In this document: positions 13,738 to 46,559 of the stretch, one piece after another
Numbering within the stretch: the first letter of the stretch is position 1
Layout of the letters: each line of letters starts with the position of its first letter
Assembly (NCBI RefSeq): GCF_017591435.1
Contig: NC_059301.1
Coordinates: 10,549,049-10,613,048, forward strand
Reading direction: 5' to 3'
Length of the DNA: 64,000 nucleotides
Source: Portunus trituberculatus
Taxonomy: Eukaryota; Arthropoda; Malacostraca; Decapoda; Portunidae
The notes under the pieces: model-generated
The model's database searches: none
Seen by the model: only the letters and a program-made list of their open reading frames with translations
Told to the model about the DNA's origin: nothing
Translations under genes and position numbers: made by a program

Positions 13738-13946
13738 CCTCTTGAGTACCATGACGCGTTTTCATATTCATTCTGCTTACCATCTGGTGATTTTATACAG
13801 CTTCAGAAACTTAATTAGGGGATTAAAATAGTGAAGACTCTGGCCATTAGTTTTCTGACCTTCATAGGCTCTTCCTAATGTCAATAAAATAGTCTAATCG
13901 TACACAAATTTTAAGGTAAAATTGTGTCTTAGTATTAAAGGGGTTA
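13738..13946 (+). mobile_element. MITE family 1, copy 1
   Basis: About 210-bp element whose ends are imperfect inverted repeats (cttgagtaccatgacgcg at the left; the right end reads agtattaaaggggtta). The interior aligns with the six other copies at 20,473, 33,482, 39,579, 59,583, 59,898 and 61,583 through shared blocks such as tcctaatgtcaataaaa and attcattctgcttac. No coding capacity. Confidence 0.85.
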
Positions 13947-14189
13947 TGTTAGAGGCAGGGACTATTATGTTTGTTATGAAGTTTTCAGACAGACTATAAC
14001 AAATACATGCAATTTTATGCTGGTTAACGCGGTCAGAATGCCCCAACTAGTGCGGCTACTGTGTTTAGTTTCTCTGCTGATGTTTCAAGTATGACACTAT
14101 GACACTACGTAGTATTCTCGGTTTGAAAATGTGGATGCTTGTAGGAGAACATACGACAAAATATATAGCAATGAAACGTAATTTGTTGA

Positions 14190-14192
<3 letters not shown>

Positions 14193-14252
<60 letters not shown>

Positions 14253-14296
14253 TCTTCTTCTTCTTCTTCTTCTTCTTCTTCTTCTTCTTCTTCTTC

Positions 14297-14336
<40 letters not shown>
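14193..14336. repeat. (CT)n(CTT)n(GT)n compound microsatellite
   Basis: CT to 14,249, CTT to about 14,300, GT to 14,336. The first two blocks form a long uninterrupted pyrimidine strand. Confidence 0.97.
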
Positions 14337-14339
<3 letters not shown>

Positions 14340-14419
14340 TCAATCGTTATTGACAGATGTACGAGCATGTGCGTGTCTGCCTAGGTAACTCAGGAAAAAA
14401 ATAAGCGCGAAAACCTGAA

Positions 14420-14420
<1 letters not shown>

Positions 14421-14466
<46 letters not shown>
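14421..14466. repeat. (GT)n microsatellite
   Basis: About 23 GT units. Confidence 0.95.
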
Positions 14467-14472
<6 letters not shown>

Positions 14473-14813
14473 CTATTGAGTGTAATCGTCAATACATGGT
14501 GTGAGAGTGAAGCTAATGCCAGTGAACCTTTGTCGCGCTTCACTTGAGCCAACACTCACACTGTCCGTGGCTAACAGGCATCCCCTTTTTCACATGAGCT
14601 TAAGATTATCAAGACATAAGGGAAGCTACAGGAAAGCAGTTCATCTACACGTGACACTTAGGGTGTAATGGAAGTAAAATCTGTTTCCCCATTGTCCATA
14701 TCCATAAAGTTGTGTTATCTTCCCTTCAGGTTTCCGCTTCACTCGACACATTATCAGCCAGATATCTAGATTAACTCCATCATTTTACTTATCTACCACT
14801 ATAAACACGTAAT

Positions 14814-14932
14814 TCCACTACTACTACTACTACTGCTACCACCACCACTATTACTACTAATACAACTACTACTAATACTAATACTACTACTACTACTACC
14901 ACCACTACTATTGTTATTACTATTACTACTCA

Positions 14933-15025
<93 letters not shown>

Positions 15026-15059
15026 CTACTACCACACCACCACCACCACCACCACCACC

Positions 15060-15126
<67 letters not shown>

Positions 15127-15169
15127 CTGCTGCTGCTGCTGCTGCTACTATTACTAATACTGCTATTGT

Positions 15170-15212
<43 letters not shown>

Positions 15213-15225
15213 GTTATTACAACTA

Positions 15226-15277
<52 letters not shown>

Positions 15278-15305
15278 AACTACTACTACTACAACTACTA
15301 TTACT
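14814..15305. repeat. mosaic triplet array (CTA/CTG/CCA)n
   Basis: About 490 bp of alternating (CTA)n, (CTG)n and (CCA)n blocks. Long Leu, Ala, Ser and Val homopolymer frames on both strands are by-products of a triplet repeat without stops. Confidence 0.95.
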
Positions 15306-17807
15306 GTTACCACTCTTAAATATATCAGTAATATTAGCAGTGAGAGTAAGAATACTAAGAATAAGAGAAGGACGTCTTTGATGCCATTGTTTTCTATGCT
15401 CTTCTATAACAGTAGCTCTTTAATCATAACCACATACAATGGACGGTGAGCAATGCCTGATCAGTATAAGGCTTTGATGAATATCCAGGTTGACGTGTGT
15501 GTCGATGGTCGTAAGCGGTGATGTGGCTGCGACAGTTTAATCGAATACTCTGTAATAATAAAAGCTGAATCCCTCGCAATCTTCCCTTCTCCATTTCCAA
15601 TATCATGCCCTTTTGGTTCTCTGTGGACATCTTATAGGGAGCAACACACGCATTCAGCCACTGTTGTCTTGCGCTAACACCTTGAAATGAAAAGCTGTTT
15701 ATAACCATTCAACATACTTAATTTACTATCCATCGTGGCTTGAACATAACCTTCTTCATCGACATAGATTTGTTAAAAAGTAATAATAAATGCATAGATA
15801 GTTACGAAAAAGAAGCAATGGAACATACTAAGATTCAGAGGCATGTACTTGAATTATGATTATTACTACAATTACATTACAACGTCAATGTAAAAGGTTC
15901 TAAACGCATCTTTCAAGCGAAATGTGGAAATTAAAATCTGTATCGTCATTCCACATTGATGTTAAGTAGTATGTATTTCATCTATACGATATGTGTTAGA
16001 GAAAAAATATCGAGATTTGCTGGACTTTTGTCACAGAGGACTTTGACCTGCTCTTTGATAACATGCAATTTATCATCATACTATATAAACTGAAAAAAAT
16101 GATAACAAATTTGATGTTTAGATAAATAAATAAACAAATGATGATGATTATACGTTGCCTTAACGAAAATAACGATGCGATTCCACGATATCGATGGGAG
16201 ATTCCACGAAAACGATGCGAGTTTGCACGATAACTATGCGATTCCACACAACGAGAGTTTCCACGATAACAGTGCGAGTTTCCACGATAACGATGCGGGC
16301 GTGGCGATAGCTATATGACTTTGCAGTTCCTCTACCTACACGGCCACCAGCACGAACCCGTCCTGCCCAAGGGTTCGCCCCAGCAGTCCCGTGGGTGTGA
16401 GGGCAGTGACGATACAACCAAGGTTTTTACCATGGATACAACCTTGCCGCGTCTCACACGGCTCGCTATGAGCAATGACCTGCCACACACCACTCCCCAT
16501 CCACTGTCATGACGTGAGCCCTCTCACCCCAAAGGGATACCTCCTACTGCCAGTGTCTGGTGCATGGCACACAGCGTGCCCTCGTTCATGGCGAGCTGTT
16601 CAGCCCGGTGTCATTATAAGCAAAGGACTCTCCACCTGACTCCATGGAAGGAAAATAGAGATTTCCAAGAATGGAGGTCTTCGCAAAAAGTACGAGAGCC
16701 AGAATGTGTTCCACTCTTGCAGTTGAACAGTCAAAGGAAGAAATGTGGCATTATATTACCTGTAAAAGAGTGAGGGACGCCAGGTATGCATTCTCAAACA
16801 CTAAGGACTAACATTCGGTAAAATAGCCTTCCTTCGCCTGAATCTCAAAGCCTGTATAGCTTAACTTGAGATCATGCCAAATCATATCCTTCAGTCTATC
16901 ATAAGAATGTTCATCAGTAAGAAATGTCAAAATCTGGTTCGTTCATCTTCTTTCACTGACTCCTGACATATCCAAAAATGTATTTTGATTAATTCTGATA
17001 ACTTAAAGTGGGCGTTTTCTTTTTTTTTTTTTTATTATTAATAGTCTAGTGAAAGTTCAGACAAACATTGAGATTCATTAACGGTCAAACTTTGTATGAG
17101 AACCGAACCAATCTCTTATTGGGTCATCTAAGAAAGCACGGGGTTATAAAGCACACTTCCAAGAATTGATGTTCTGTGTTGTTAGATAAGTGCATGACTC
17201 AGTATCTGTTGACGTACGGTACTTGCTTTAGTTCATATTTTACTTGTCAGTCTTGTAGTACCTGCTGGTGATTCACTTATAATATCACCATAAAACACGC
17301 AATTTGTACGTAATGTAGAGTTATCGATCGCAAGTGTAACCCAGTTCTGAAGCATTACAAAAGGGACAATAGAAGGTGAGGTGGAACGCAGCAGAGGAGG
17401 AGTAGGAGGAGATGATGGTGGTGGTGGTGATGGTGGTGGTGGTGAAGGACGAGAGGTGGTGGTGGAGAAAGAGATTGTAAAAGGTCAACCAAATACATTC
17501 GATCAATACAAGAGTGATAAGGTCCTTCGTTTTAACTTGATGCAATAAAGGAAGGACATAACAATTTGACGTCATCACCAATCGTATCATTAGAAGCTAC
17601 ACCGCCATCTTGTGATCTGTCCATTACAAAGCAACCAAGACCAGATACCCAATACGTCATGGGACCACACTGCCTGACAAACCAATGACCAATGAATAGC
17701 GGTGACCTGCTGTGGCGTGATTGGCTGCTGGAGTGGGGACCTTCCATTCGTACGGGTGTTTTTCCAAGTGCACGTGTCGGTGAGTGAGTGAGCGAGTCAG
17801 TAGCAGG
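15306..17807. other. SLC6 upstream region, no gene called
   Basis: Mixed-composition DNA 5' of the SLC6 gene. A short degenerate minisatellite lies at 16,166-16,300. A G/C-richer stretch at 16,315-16,780 is open in places but has no splice context that I trust. No TATA box is evident close to 17,808. Confidence 0.45.
16166..16300. repeat. degenerate minisatellite
   Basis: Five or six units around ttccacgataacgatgcg, with phase slips between them. Confidence 0.8.
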
Positions 17808-37166
<19,359 letters not shown>

Positions 37167-37539
37167 CGGCAAGATGTTGATCCGGGATGAGGGCGACACG
37201 TCCCAGCCCACCGCCACTACGCACTTCACGTAAAAGGTCACTGTCAGCGTCATGGCGTCTTCCTAGTCGTCATCGTTATCGTTGTCGTTGTTGTGGCCAT
37301 CCTTGTCAAAAGCCTGCTGGCCGGCATATATATCCAACTGTCGAAGGGAGTCGTTCCTCACCCTGCGGCATATTCATTCTCTGCCTCAAGGTCACACGTT
37401 GTCCATCGCCTTACTCTTCAACTTTGTGCCGCTGCCCAGTCCTTGTCATCTCACACGCTGTGATGAAAATAGTAATGGTTTAGATCTGCAGTCATGTCAG
37501 TTTCAGCATGAAATTTTGGTATGATGCACTGTTATGAAT
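37167..37539 (+). other. probable SLC6 3' UTR
   Basis: Non-coding sequence after the SLC6 stop. No AATAAA is seen before the long AC array. Confidence 0.5.
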
Positions 37540-37720
<181 letters not shown>

Positions 37721-38157
37721 TCTCTCTTTTTCTCTCTGCATCAAATATGTTATGACTGCTGGCATGGGCAGAAATCAAAATCGAATCGAGTTCTTCGTTT
37801 CTGATGAAATCTTATTGATAAATTTGGCATTGTGTTGAAGATGAATTATGTCCTCGAAACCTTAAACACTAATTCAAGGAATCATCAGACTGACTCCAAT
37901 AAGTACAAGACAGTAGTACGTGTCAACCGTCACAAACTTGTGTCTTTTACACTCCTTGAGGATCGAGATGTGTTGCCGCAGCTGATCAAGAACTGCACGA
38001 GTTCACGGTTGCCGGCGCTCCCAGCACTGAGATGTTACTGGTGTGGTTTGGTGATGACACGCAGGCCGTCGCCTCAATGCATCCTTTCTATACCACACTT
38101 GCGACACTGTGACCACCCACTGGTGATTGCCAATGTTACCTGCTCCGTATTAACCCC

Positions 38158-38318
38158 TCTTCTCCTCCTCCTCCTCCTCTTCCTCCTCCTCCTCCTCCTC
38201 CTCCTCCTCCTCCTCCTCCTCCTCCTCCTCCTCCTCCTCCTCCTCCTCCTCCCCCAATCCTGCACCTACTCCTCTTCCTCATCATCATCCTCATCCTCAT
38301 CCTCATCCTCCTCATCCT
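38158..38318. repeat. (CCT)n/(CAT)n triplet array
   Basis: CTC triplets to about 38,252, then TCATCC-type units to 38,318. Confidence 0.94.
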
Positions 38319-38854
38319 AATTCCAGCGATCACCTTAACGCAAAGTTTCCACTTTGCTATCGTATTAGCACGTGTTGTTTGATTGGTTTGACTGACACCT
38401 ACATAGTATGTAACTTCCTCGCTACGTTAAACGAACACTAAAGACTTCATTTGTTACTCACACGAAACTTTCCGGTCATCGAGATCCACTCACTACTTAT
38501 TCTTAAGACATGAACATAAAGTGTACACAAAATGCTGGTTTAGAAAGTCATTGTTGATACACGTACTGAGTGTGTATTCCTCTAGTCTAGGCCAATGCTC
38601 TTCAGACATTTATTGTCGTCACAGGGTAAATCTTTCAAAAAATCTTTCCACTTCAACTTCTGATTTTGTATATCTAATTACAAAGTGTATGGTTGCAGAA
38701 AATACAGTTTATTTCAAACTTTTGCGTTATTTGTTTACTCTAATGAATCAACAAGATTATATGATAATTGTAACCTATCGAGGTTGTACTACAAAACCCT
38801 TGGGTCCCATCACTTGAACGAGACCGAGTTGGCACAGGCTGTTGTTGGGTAAGC

Positions 38855-38860
38855 AATAAA
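38855..38860 (+). promoter_or_regulatory. candidate SLC6 polyadenylation signal
   Basis: First AATAAA that I find downstream of the SLC6 stop, about 1.7 kb away. Assignment to SLC6 is inference. Confidence 0.3.
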
Positions 38861-39169
38861 ACTTCGCGCTGATCCAATTTCCTGCCCCAGCATTACTGGT
38901 AGTAATGTTAGCTGGAAACTCCTGCTATGCACCTGACATGTACCGTACCAGTACATTGTCAATACAACAAATCCAGAACCAACAGAGATAACTTGAGTAA
39001 ATCAGTCAGTGTAAAAAGCTTTTCAACAGCAAAATATTGAGTTTTTTTTCCTTTTGTGTTTTGCCAATATCTAGATATGACACAGAGATAAAAGGAACAA
39101 AATGATAATACTGAAATGGAGATGAAAGAGCAGATGAAACGACAAATGAAGGTGAGGTAACAATAAATA

Positions 39170-39389
<220 letters not shown>

Positions 39390-39578
39390 TAAGAGAATAC
39401 AGTCATAACAAGCCAATAATGTCAATAAAGAAACGTCTCAAAATGGAGAGTTTAGAAGCATTCCATCACTCTATTGCTTAAAGGATAACCAGGGAGCAAA
39501 ATTTCGTCCTTTCACATCACCGATTAAATGACGATGAACTGTAACTTGTTTTTCTTGGACTAAAGCAAAGGAATCACT

Positions 39579-39797
39579 TAACCCCTTGAATACCATGACG
39601 CGTTTCCATATGCATTCTGTTTACTATTTGGTGATGTGATCTTATTCAGCTTCAGAAACTTACGGGGGGGACTAAAATAGTGAAGACTGCGGCCATTAAT
39701 CATTCTGACCTCCATAGACCCTCCCTAATGTCAATTAAATGGTCTAATCGTACACAAATCTCAAGGTAAAAATGTGTCCTAGTATTGAAGGGGTTAA
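39579..39797 (+). mobile_element. MITE family 1, copy 4
   Basis: Best-preserved copy: begins ttaaccccttgaataccatg and ends gtcctagtattgaaggggtta. The interior has gactgcggccattaatc and ctgacctccatagaccctc. Confidence 0.9.
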
Positions 39798-40095
39798 ATA
39801 TATAGCGTTCAGCACTCAGTCAACTCATCAGCTGTTGTGCCACCAATACTAATAACAAACAGAAATAAAACACAAAGTGAAATGATGACTTGATTTCAGA
39901 CATCGTATTAATAATGTTCCAGACAAGTACAGGCCTCTAGAACATTACAGCTGCACACTTACTCCAAGAAGAGCTTTCCTACTTCTCCCTGACTTTCAGA
40001 AATTCTCTTCTTTCAATTCTCCTTCATGATATGTCGTAACAGTTTGAAGAGTCCTGCCTGTCTCGCTGAAATAGGAAACACAACCGCTCGCATAT

Positions 40096-40239
<144 letters not shown>

Positions 40240-40677
40240 CCCTCTCTCTCGCTCCATGAACTATTTACAGCAACGAGAAAACCACAAAGTTTATCATACT
40301 GGAATAATTTTGCATAAGCTTAGTATGCTGCGTCTCACCAAATAAAAAGGAAGTCATTGGATAGACAATATCAGATGACAATATAAGAATAGACAATTAA
40401 GTATCCGGTCGTTATAGTTTCAGTAATCATGTACTTTATAATTTAAATGTTAGAGGGAAATGCACACATGTTCACTGTAGCAATGGTTTTAAATAAATAT
40501 GCGTAAGTAAACCAGAGAAGGGAATAATTCATCCTTTCCTCGTTCTTGGCTGCTAATATATGCTTATGATGTAATAGATTTTTTGCTTGTTTATTGATAG
40601 TGCACGTTTTTGACCAAGTATTGAATTGTTACTTTGTGATATTGTCTCATAGATTTGTCATTGATGATTGGCGTAAA

Positions 40678-40679
<2 letters not shown>

Positions 40680-40730
<51 letters not shown>
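40680..40730. repeat. (AC)n microsatellite, SINE 5' flank
   Basis: AC array ending at the first base of the SINE head. Confidence 0.96.
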
Positions 40731-41110
<380 letters not shown>

Positions 41111-41327
41111 TACTTCATTGACCTAATCTGTAGGGAAAAATTAATACTAAACCTTTATTTATTGACCAGTTTATCGGAAAAAGAGAGAAAGAAACAGGAC
41201 TTTGTGACTTTTTATTGAATGTTTTGTGTCCAAACATGTCTAAAAAGTACTAAATACAATCAAGCAGGATGATAACTGCAAGTATAAAACATTCATACAT
41301 GCATATCCACACATACTCATGTACGTA

Positions 41328-41330
<3 letters not shown>

Positions 41331-41399
<69 letters not shown>
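41331..41399. repeat. (AC)n microsatellite
   Basis: About 34 AC units directly before a degenerate SINE. Confidence 0.95.
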
Positions 41400-41406
<7 letters not shown>

Positions 41407-41419
41407 CGTTTCTTTATCT

Positions 41420-41690
41420 TAAACTTTTACACCGCATAGTGTGCAAGCTTTGTTCACAGTCAAGGCCTGTATTCGAGTCCCTGGATCAGTGAGACAAATG
41501 TGTTGCTTCTGGTCGCGCAGCAGCAAGGAGTTACGGGAAATTAGCTATAGCCGCAGATGGGTTATAACCACGTGACCCCGCTCTCCTGCGTGTGATGTGA
41601 GAAAGGTTTCAGTCTTACCCAAACACCGCTCATCATAAAACTCCACTCCCTCCGCAAAGGAACGGCTAGTATATCGCGAAACCATATACG
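41420..41690 (+). mobile_element. degenerate tRNA-derived SINE
   Basis: caccgcatagtg, then ttcacagtcaag, attcgagtccctgg and cagtgagacaaatg follow the order of the 40,731 SINE head with deletions. Later blocks (ggttataaccacgtgacccc, gtttcagtcttacccaa) parallel its body. An AC array lies upstream; no AC tail is left. Confidence 0.65.
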
Positions 41691-42616
41691 TTACTTTATA
41701 TTACACTAGTTAATCTGCCATAACGAAACTTGAAAAAACTAGAGGTTATAAGAATCACACAGATGTGAGAGTACAAGGAGATGAATAAGACGAGGCTCGC
41801 ACTATTAACAATCGAGATAAAACTTTCTTAACCTCATCTCTCAACATTCCTCGATACTGTTAATGAATTGAATAATTTTTCCCCTTATTTCAGATACGGT
41901 GCTGACATTGTGAGTAAATGGTATAATAACAATTTTTTTTAAACGATTTAGATATTTCAATTTTTGGATCTGTATGATCTTTAAGATATAGGATTAAAAT
42001 AATATTTACAATATGAAATTATGATACACCATTTTTAGACCTTAAGATTAAGATACAATCTAAAGTCACCAGAGTATTTGAATTAGGCACCAAGTGAAAG
42101 TTATGGAATTGAACTCTAAATAATAAGGATGTTTCAGTGATAACTGAAGATGGTACACAGATTTTGAGCGTAATTCTACCTGAAAGCTTATTTGACATCA
42201 GTTCAAGGACTGGCAGCGGCACTATATTGTTAAACTATCAAGGAGAAAGCAATGGGCAACGTACTGTTCTGTCTCTGCGAGCCCTATAGTGGTTGGTTTC
42301 AGAGATGTTCATGCACATAGCCGCTTGACTTTACCAAGTGGTGATTGGCTGCCTTTCATTCATACGCAACAATAATGAGTGAAGAAACGCGAACGATATA
42401 ATTAAATCTAACTCCCTGTGGACTCGGTGTCTACAGGTGCTGGCCACGTTGGCAGTATTAAATATAAGTAGGTACAGTATGTGAATTAAGAGATACACCC
42501 CCGACAGTAGCAAAGAAGGGCGAGAAGGAGACGGAGAGAAAGTATGTGCCTGACAGTGTCTCTTCTCTCCTCCTCTCTCCCCACTCTCCTCTCCTCTGTC
42601 CTCCATCGTTGATTAC

Positions 42617-42663
42617 CGGCGCTGGGCTTCCTGTGCGTGCATCAGGCGACTCAGCTGCCATCG
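42617..42663 (-). CDS. candidate exon of the minus-strand coiled-coil gene
   Basis: On the minus strand, acceptor ccgtggcag| and donor cgccg|gtaatc bound 47 nt reading RWQLSRLMHAQEAQR. It is in phase with the exon ending at 43,051 and continues its heptad-like, Arg/Gln/Leu-rich character. Another frame is also open here. The family is unknown. Confidence 0.45.
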
Positions 42664-43050
42664 CTGCCACGGATAAAAGAACACTTAGTGATGAGGAACT
42701 GAAATTGTTCAAAACTACCAACAAAAACATAGAATAATAAATCACAGTATATTTTCTAAGTAGTTTGTTATAAGCTACACTGTCTAATATGAGACATTAC
42801 ACTCAGGATGGTAAAGACGATGGTTCAGTACCGACACATTATTGCCACACTAACATAAATGCGATTCTTACCACCGTTACCACTTCAAAAACGAAAAAAA
42901 CGCTTATATCTTAACTAATGTCTTCCTTCACCATTACATTTCATAACTGTGGCACTGACAACACTCGCCACCACCACTTCATCACACCAAAACTATGTAA
43001 TATTGTAATACTTATAGCATACCACCACTACTACCACCACCACCACTCAC

Positions 43051-43171
43051 CCTCCGTCGCGCATCCACCTCCTCCTTCATGTACAGGTTATGACGCAGGT
43101 CACGGATTTGGTCTTGCAGCGCCTCGTTCGCCAGGCTCAGGTTGTTGTTCCGTATCTGTACCTGCTCCGCG
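43051..43171 (-). CDS. internal exon of an unidentified coiled-coil protein
   Basis: On the minus strand a strong acceptor (cttcctgttcccag|) and donor (agg|gtgagt) bound 121 nt. Only one frame is open through it; it reads AEQVQIRNNNLSLANEAL, QDQIRDLRHNLYMKEEVDAR and so on, an amphipathic, charged helix typical of coiled coils. Two bases from the exon at 43,417-43,445 complete the first codon. I do not recognise the protein. No upstream start or downstream stop was located with confidence. Confidence 0.72.
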
Positions 43172-43252
43172 CTGGGAACAGGAAGACAGGCAGAGTGAGT
43201 TGAGTTTTCACCTTAGGAATGATACTACTATACTGGTACTACTACACTACTA

Positions 43253-43265
43253 CTGCAACTACTAT

Positions 43266-43342
<77 letters not shown>
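43253..43342. repeat. (CTA)n triplet array
   Basis: About 30 TAC/CTA units in the intron between the two coiled-coil exons. Confidence 0.95.
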
Positions 43343-43343
<1 letters not shown>

Positions 43344-43416
43344 GTTTAGCAAGAAGTGTAAGGGACTGTCCAGAGATTATTAATAACTAATGGTGCAATT
43401 TTACATCAGTACTCAC

Positions 43417-43445
43417 AGAAGCCGATGTTCTCGCTCCGCAAAAAA
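43417..43445 (-). CDS. short exon of the minus-strand coiled-coil protein
   Basis: On the minus strand, acceptor ccccagtgatgcag| and donor ttct|gtgagt bound 29 nt reading FFAEREHRLL. Joined to the next exon it gives FFAEREHRLLAEQVQIRNNN without a stop. Confidence 0.6.
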
Positions 43446-43671
43446 CTGCATCACTGGGGAGATTTTAATGGGCATCTTGGCTATTTGTAGGGTTTTTTCC
43501 TCCTTCCTCTGTCTTTTTCTTTAGACTACTTCCCTGTTTTCCTTCCTCGTTATTTTCTCTTTCCCCCTTCTCCTCCTCTCTTCGTATTTCAATTCTTCTT
43601 TCTCCTGTTCTTTAATATTTTCTTTCGCCTTTTCCTCTGTTCTCTGCTGCTGGTGCGGAACTGTGATTTTC

Positions 43672-43700
43672 TTCCTTCCTTCCTTCCTTCCTTCCTTCCT
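43672..43700. repeat. (CTTC)n tetranucleotide array
   Basis: About seven CTTC units. Confidence 0.9.
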
Positions 43701-44161
43701 TTGTTTATGAACACTTTCGTTCTTCCTCTAATGTTCAAGTTTGATGTCCCTGTCGAAAATAAAAATAATGAACTTGAATTTCTAATAGCGTCTTTTGTAC
43801 AGCACTGTTTTGTAAAGTAAAAAGCTGAAGACATCACATGCACCCATCCCAAAATGACACACACTCTAACTGCTCTTCTTCCTAGACAGACTGATCATTT
43901 GAGGCACGGCAACACCCACGTAGGTTACATGGTGCTGTGCAGTAAGTGTACCACCATTGCTTAGACATCAGTGAAATGATTGTATTCAAATTAAGTTAGA
44001 TAGTGGAATAAAATCTCCGAAGTTATGGCTAAATGGAATTTGAATATAACAATTAATGCAAAACATAGGAAGTGTTAACAAAGAATACCGATTATTTTGT
44101 GGGGAAAAAATGTAATCTGTTTTCATTGATTTTGTAATGTTTATCAGCTGAAAGTAAAAGG

Positions 44162-44164
<3 letters not shown>

Positions 44165-44211
<47 letters not shown>

Positions 44212-44293
44212 TGTGTGTGTGTGTGTGTGTGTTTGTGTGTATTTATAGTATAGCCCCTCGCTCTTGGCTTGATAATACAATGTCAACACACAC

Positions 44294-44367
<74 letters not shown>
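44165..44367. repeat. (GA)n(GT)n and (AC)n arrays
   Basis: GA to 44,208, GT to 44,240, then AC with a cgcgcg interruption at 44,286-44,367. Confidence 0.95.
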
Positions 44368-44368
<1 letters not shown>

Positions 44369-44436
44369 GTAACTTAGTCATTTACACTGTCATATTTTCA
44401 CACGCAAATAATGATGATAACAATTACGATCATTAT

Positions 44437-44437
44437 A

Positions 44438-44485
<48 letters not shown>

Positions 44486-44612
44486 GCTACAACAAAAGAG
44501 CAAGTAAGTCCATTTCACACTATCTTAAAGAATACAGGATCTAATTCCAAAAAATAGTACACTCATCGTATCAGCAAGAACAGCCAACAACAATAACACC
44601 AACACCACCACC

Positions 44613-44644
<32 letters not shown>

Positions 44645-44648
44645 CAAC
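44437..44648. repeat. (ATA)n and (ACC/AAC)n triplet arrays
   Basis: AAT triplets at 44,437-44,486; ACC then AAC triplets at 44,598-44,648. Confidence 0.92.
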
Positions 44649-46210
44649 GCTAGCAATTTCCGGTTTATTCGCTGCACACAATCTGGGGAACACCAATGCT
44701 TCATATCACAGCTGCAAATATACATATACGAACGTCTTTTGCTCTGTTCTCAAATTTTGCTGTCCTTTACCGTCACTTCAGTATTGCTCACTCCACTGAT
44801 AAAGTTTTGTTTCATCTGGTAAGCTTTATTCAAATTATTCTATCACTTCCGGTAACAGTTTTCTATTTTTTTCTCCTTCCTTCATTATTCGTATTTTTTT
44901 TGTGTGTGCTTTGTTTTTTTTCCTGTTTACAAATCACTCTTCTATGTTGTACACTTCTCAAAACATAACACTTTCCCTTTTTATCTTACTTTTCTTTATT
45001 TCTTTTTCACTTAATAGCCTTCTTTCTTCATCATGTGTAACTTGTTTTCCTGGTTTCTGTTTATTTTCGTTTTTCTCCATTTCCTTAAATAATACTTACG
45101 TACAGTGCTTTATTTACCTTCACAACCTCTATTCCTTCTTTCCTTCGTGACTTCCTTCTTTCCCTCCTGATGTTCTGCCTTCCTTTCTTTGTTAAGGGCT
45201 TGAGGTCCGTGGCGAGTATACGTGTAAGTGTGTATGTGTGTACTGAGCGGCGGAAATAAGATGTCGGTGTTGCCTGCCAACACGCCCTCTGTTGGTATTG
45301 GTGGTGGTGGTGGTGGCAGTGATGCTGGCTGACGCATTTGGCATCACTACCACCACCACAACCTGCTTCCTCCTACTACGTTTCCGATTTTTTCCAGTCT
45401 TGCCCAACACACACATCAATCTTGGCATATAATCCATAAGTTTTCGGTGGGACGTCTGCTCATAATCAAAAGTTATAATGATTACCTAAATCTTAGACAC
45501 GTCAAAATATTCAGGAACCTACGTATGGTGTTCTGCATTACTGTATATCCTGAAAATTCATTAGGTGAACTTCAAGTGACAATAAAAAAACATGTGGTAT
45601 TAATGTTATTCATATTTTTCAATGTTATATGTCTACTTGTGAAGGATTCAAACAGTTCTTAAAATAGATCTCAGACAACGTAAGAGAGGACTGCTCGAGT
45701 GAAGTGCGCATGTTAGAGATGGAAGAGAAGGGAAGAACGATTCATAGGAAGCTAAAATTTAAACGTTTAATGTTAAAAGGGAGGAGACGTAGTAGTGATT
45801 TAGTGAAATGCCTCAGTAGGTAAAGTAAAGGATATAGGGTAAGAGGAAGGGAAGGAAAGAGAGAATAAACTTGTTCATTATCTTTCTAAGGGTAGAGAAG
45901 GGAAGGAAAAGAGGGAAGGAAGGGAGTGAAAGAAGGAGGAAGATATATAATTACTGTGTGACCACATGTGACGAAAGAAATTTATTAGGATTTATCTGGA
46001 ATCGATAATGCAGAAACAGTTTGATTTTAAGTGTTGTGTGAGCTACAGTTTATTTCCTTTCGTGTTTAAAGTTTTCTCCTTCTCCTTCATCTTCTTCTTT
46101 TCTTTTCTGTCGTGAGGTCCCATTTTTGCTTTTACACATTAATATATATATAATGATTTATGAAGTGTTTTGCTTAAATATCACCTTTCAGATTTTATAG
46201 TTAAGTTTTG
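44649..46210. other. intergenic, no gene called
   Basis: T-rich then mixed DNA. A minus-strand open stretch near 45,437-45,360 (MDYMPRLMCVLGKTG, then a basic RKRSRRK run) is bounded by weak splice-like sites only, so it is not called. Confidence 0.4.
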
Positions 46211-46297
<87 letters not shown>

Positions 46298-46313
46298 ATA
46301 TAAATCTCTCTCA

Positions 46314-46370
<57 letters not shown>
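46211..46370. repeat. (CT)n and (AC)n arrays
   Basis: CT 46,211-46,294; AC 46,313-46,370. Confidence 0.96.
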
Positions 46371-46374
<4 letters not shown>

Positions 46375-46559
46375 ATCTTTAAATATCATGTTGGTTCTGT
46401 CTGCCAGTCACGAACACAGATAGAATTGCAAACACAAGTGATTGGCCAATGCTTGCCGGCACATTCAAATATCTCGCTTATTCTTTATTTTATTTTTCTT
46501 TCATTCAATTATTTATTTATTTAGTCATTTACTTTCGTTTTTTTTTCTTTTGTGTGTGT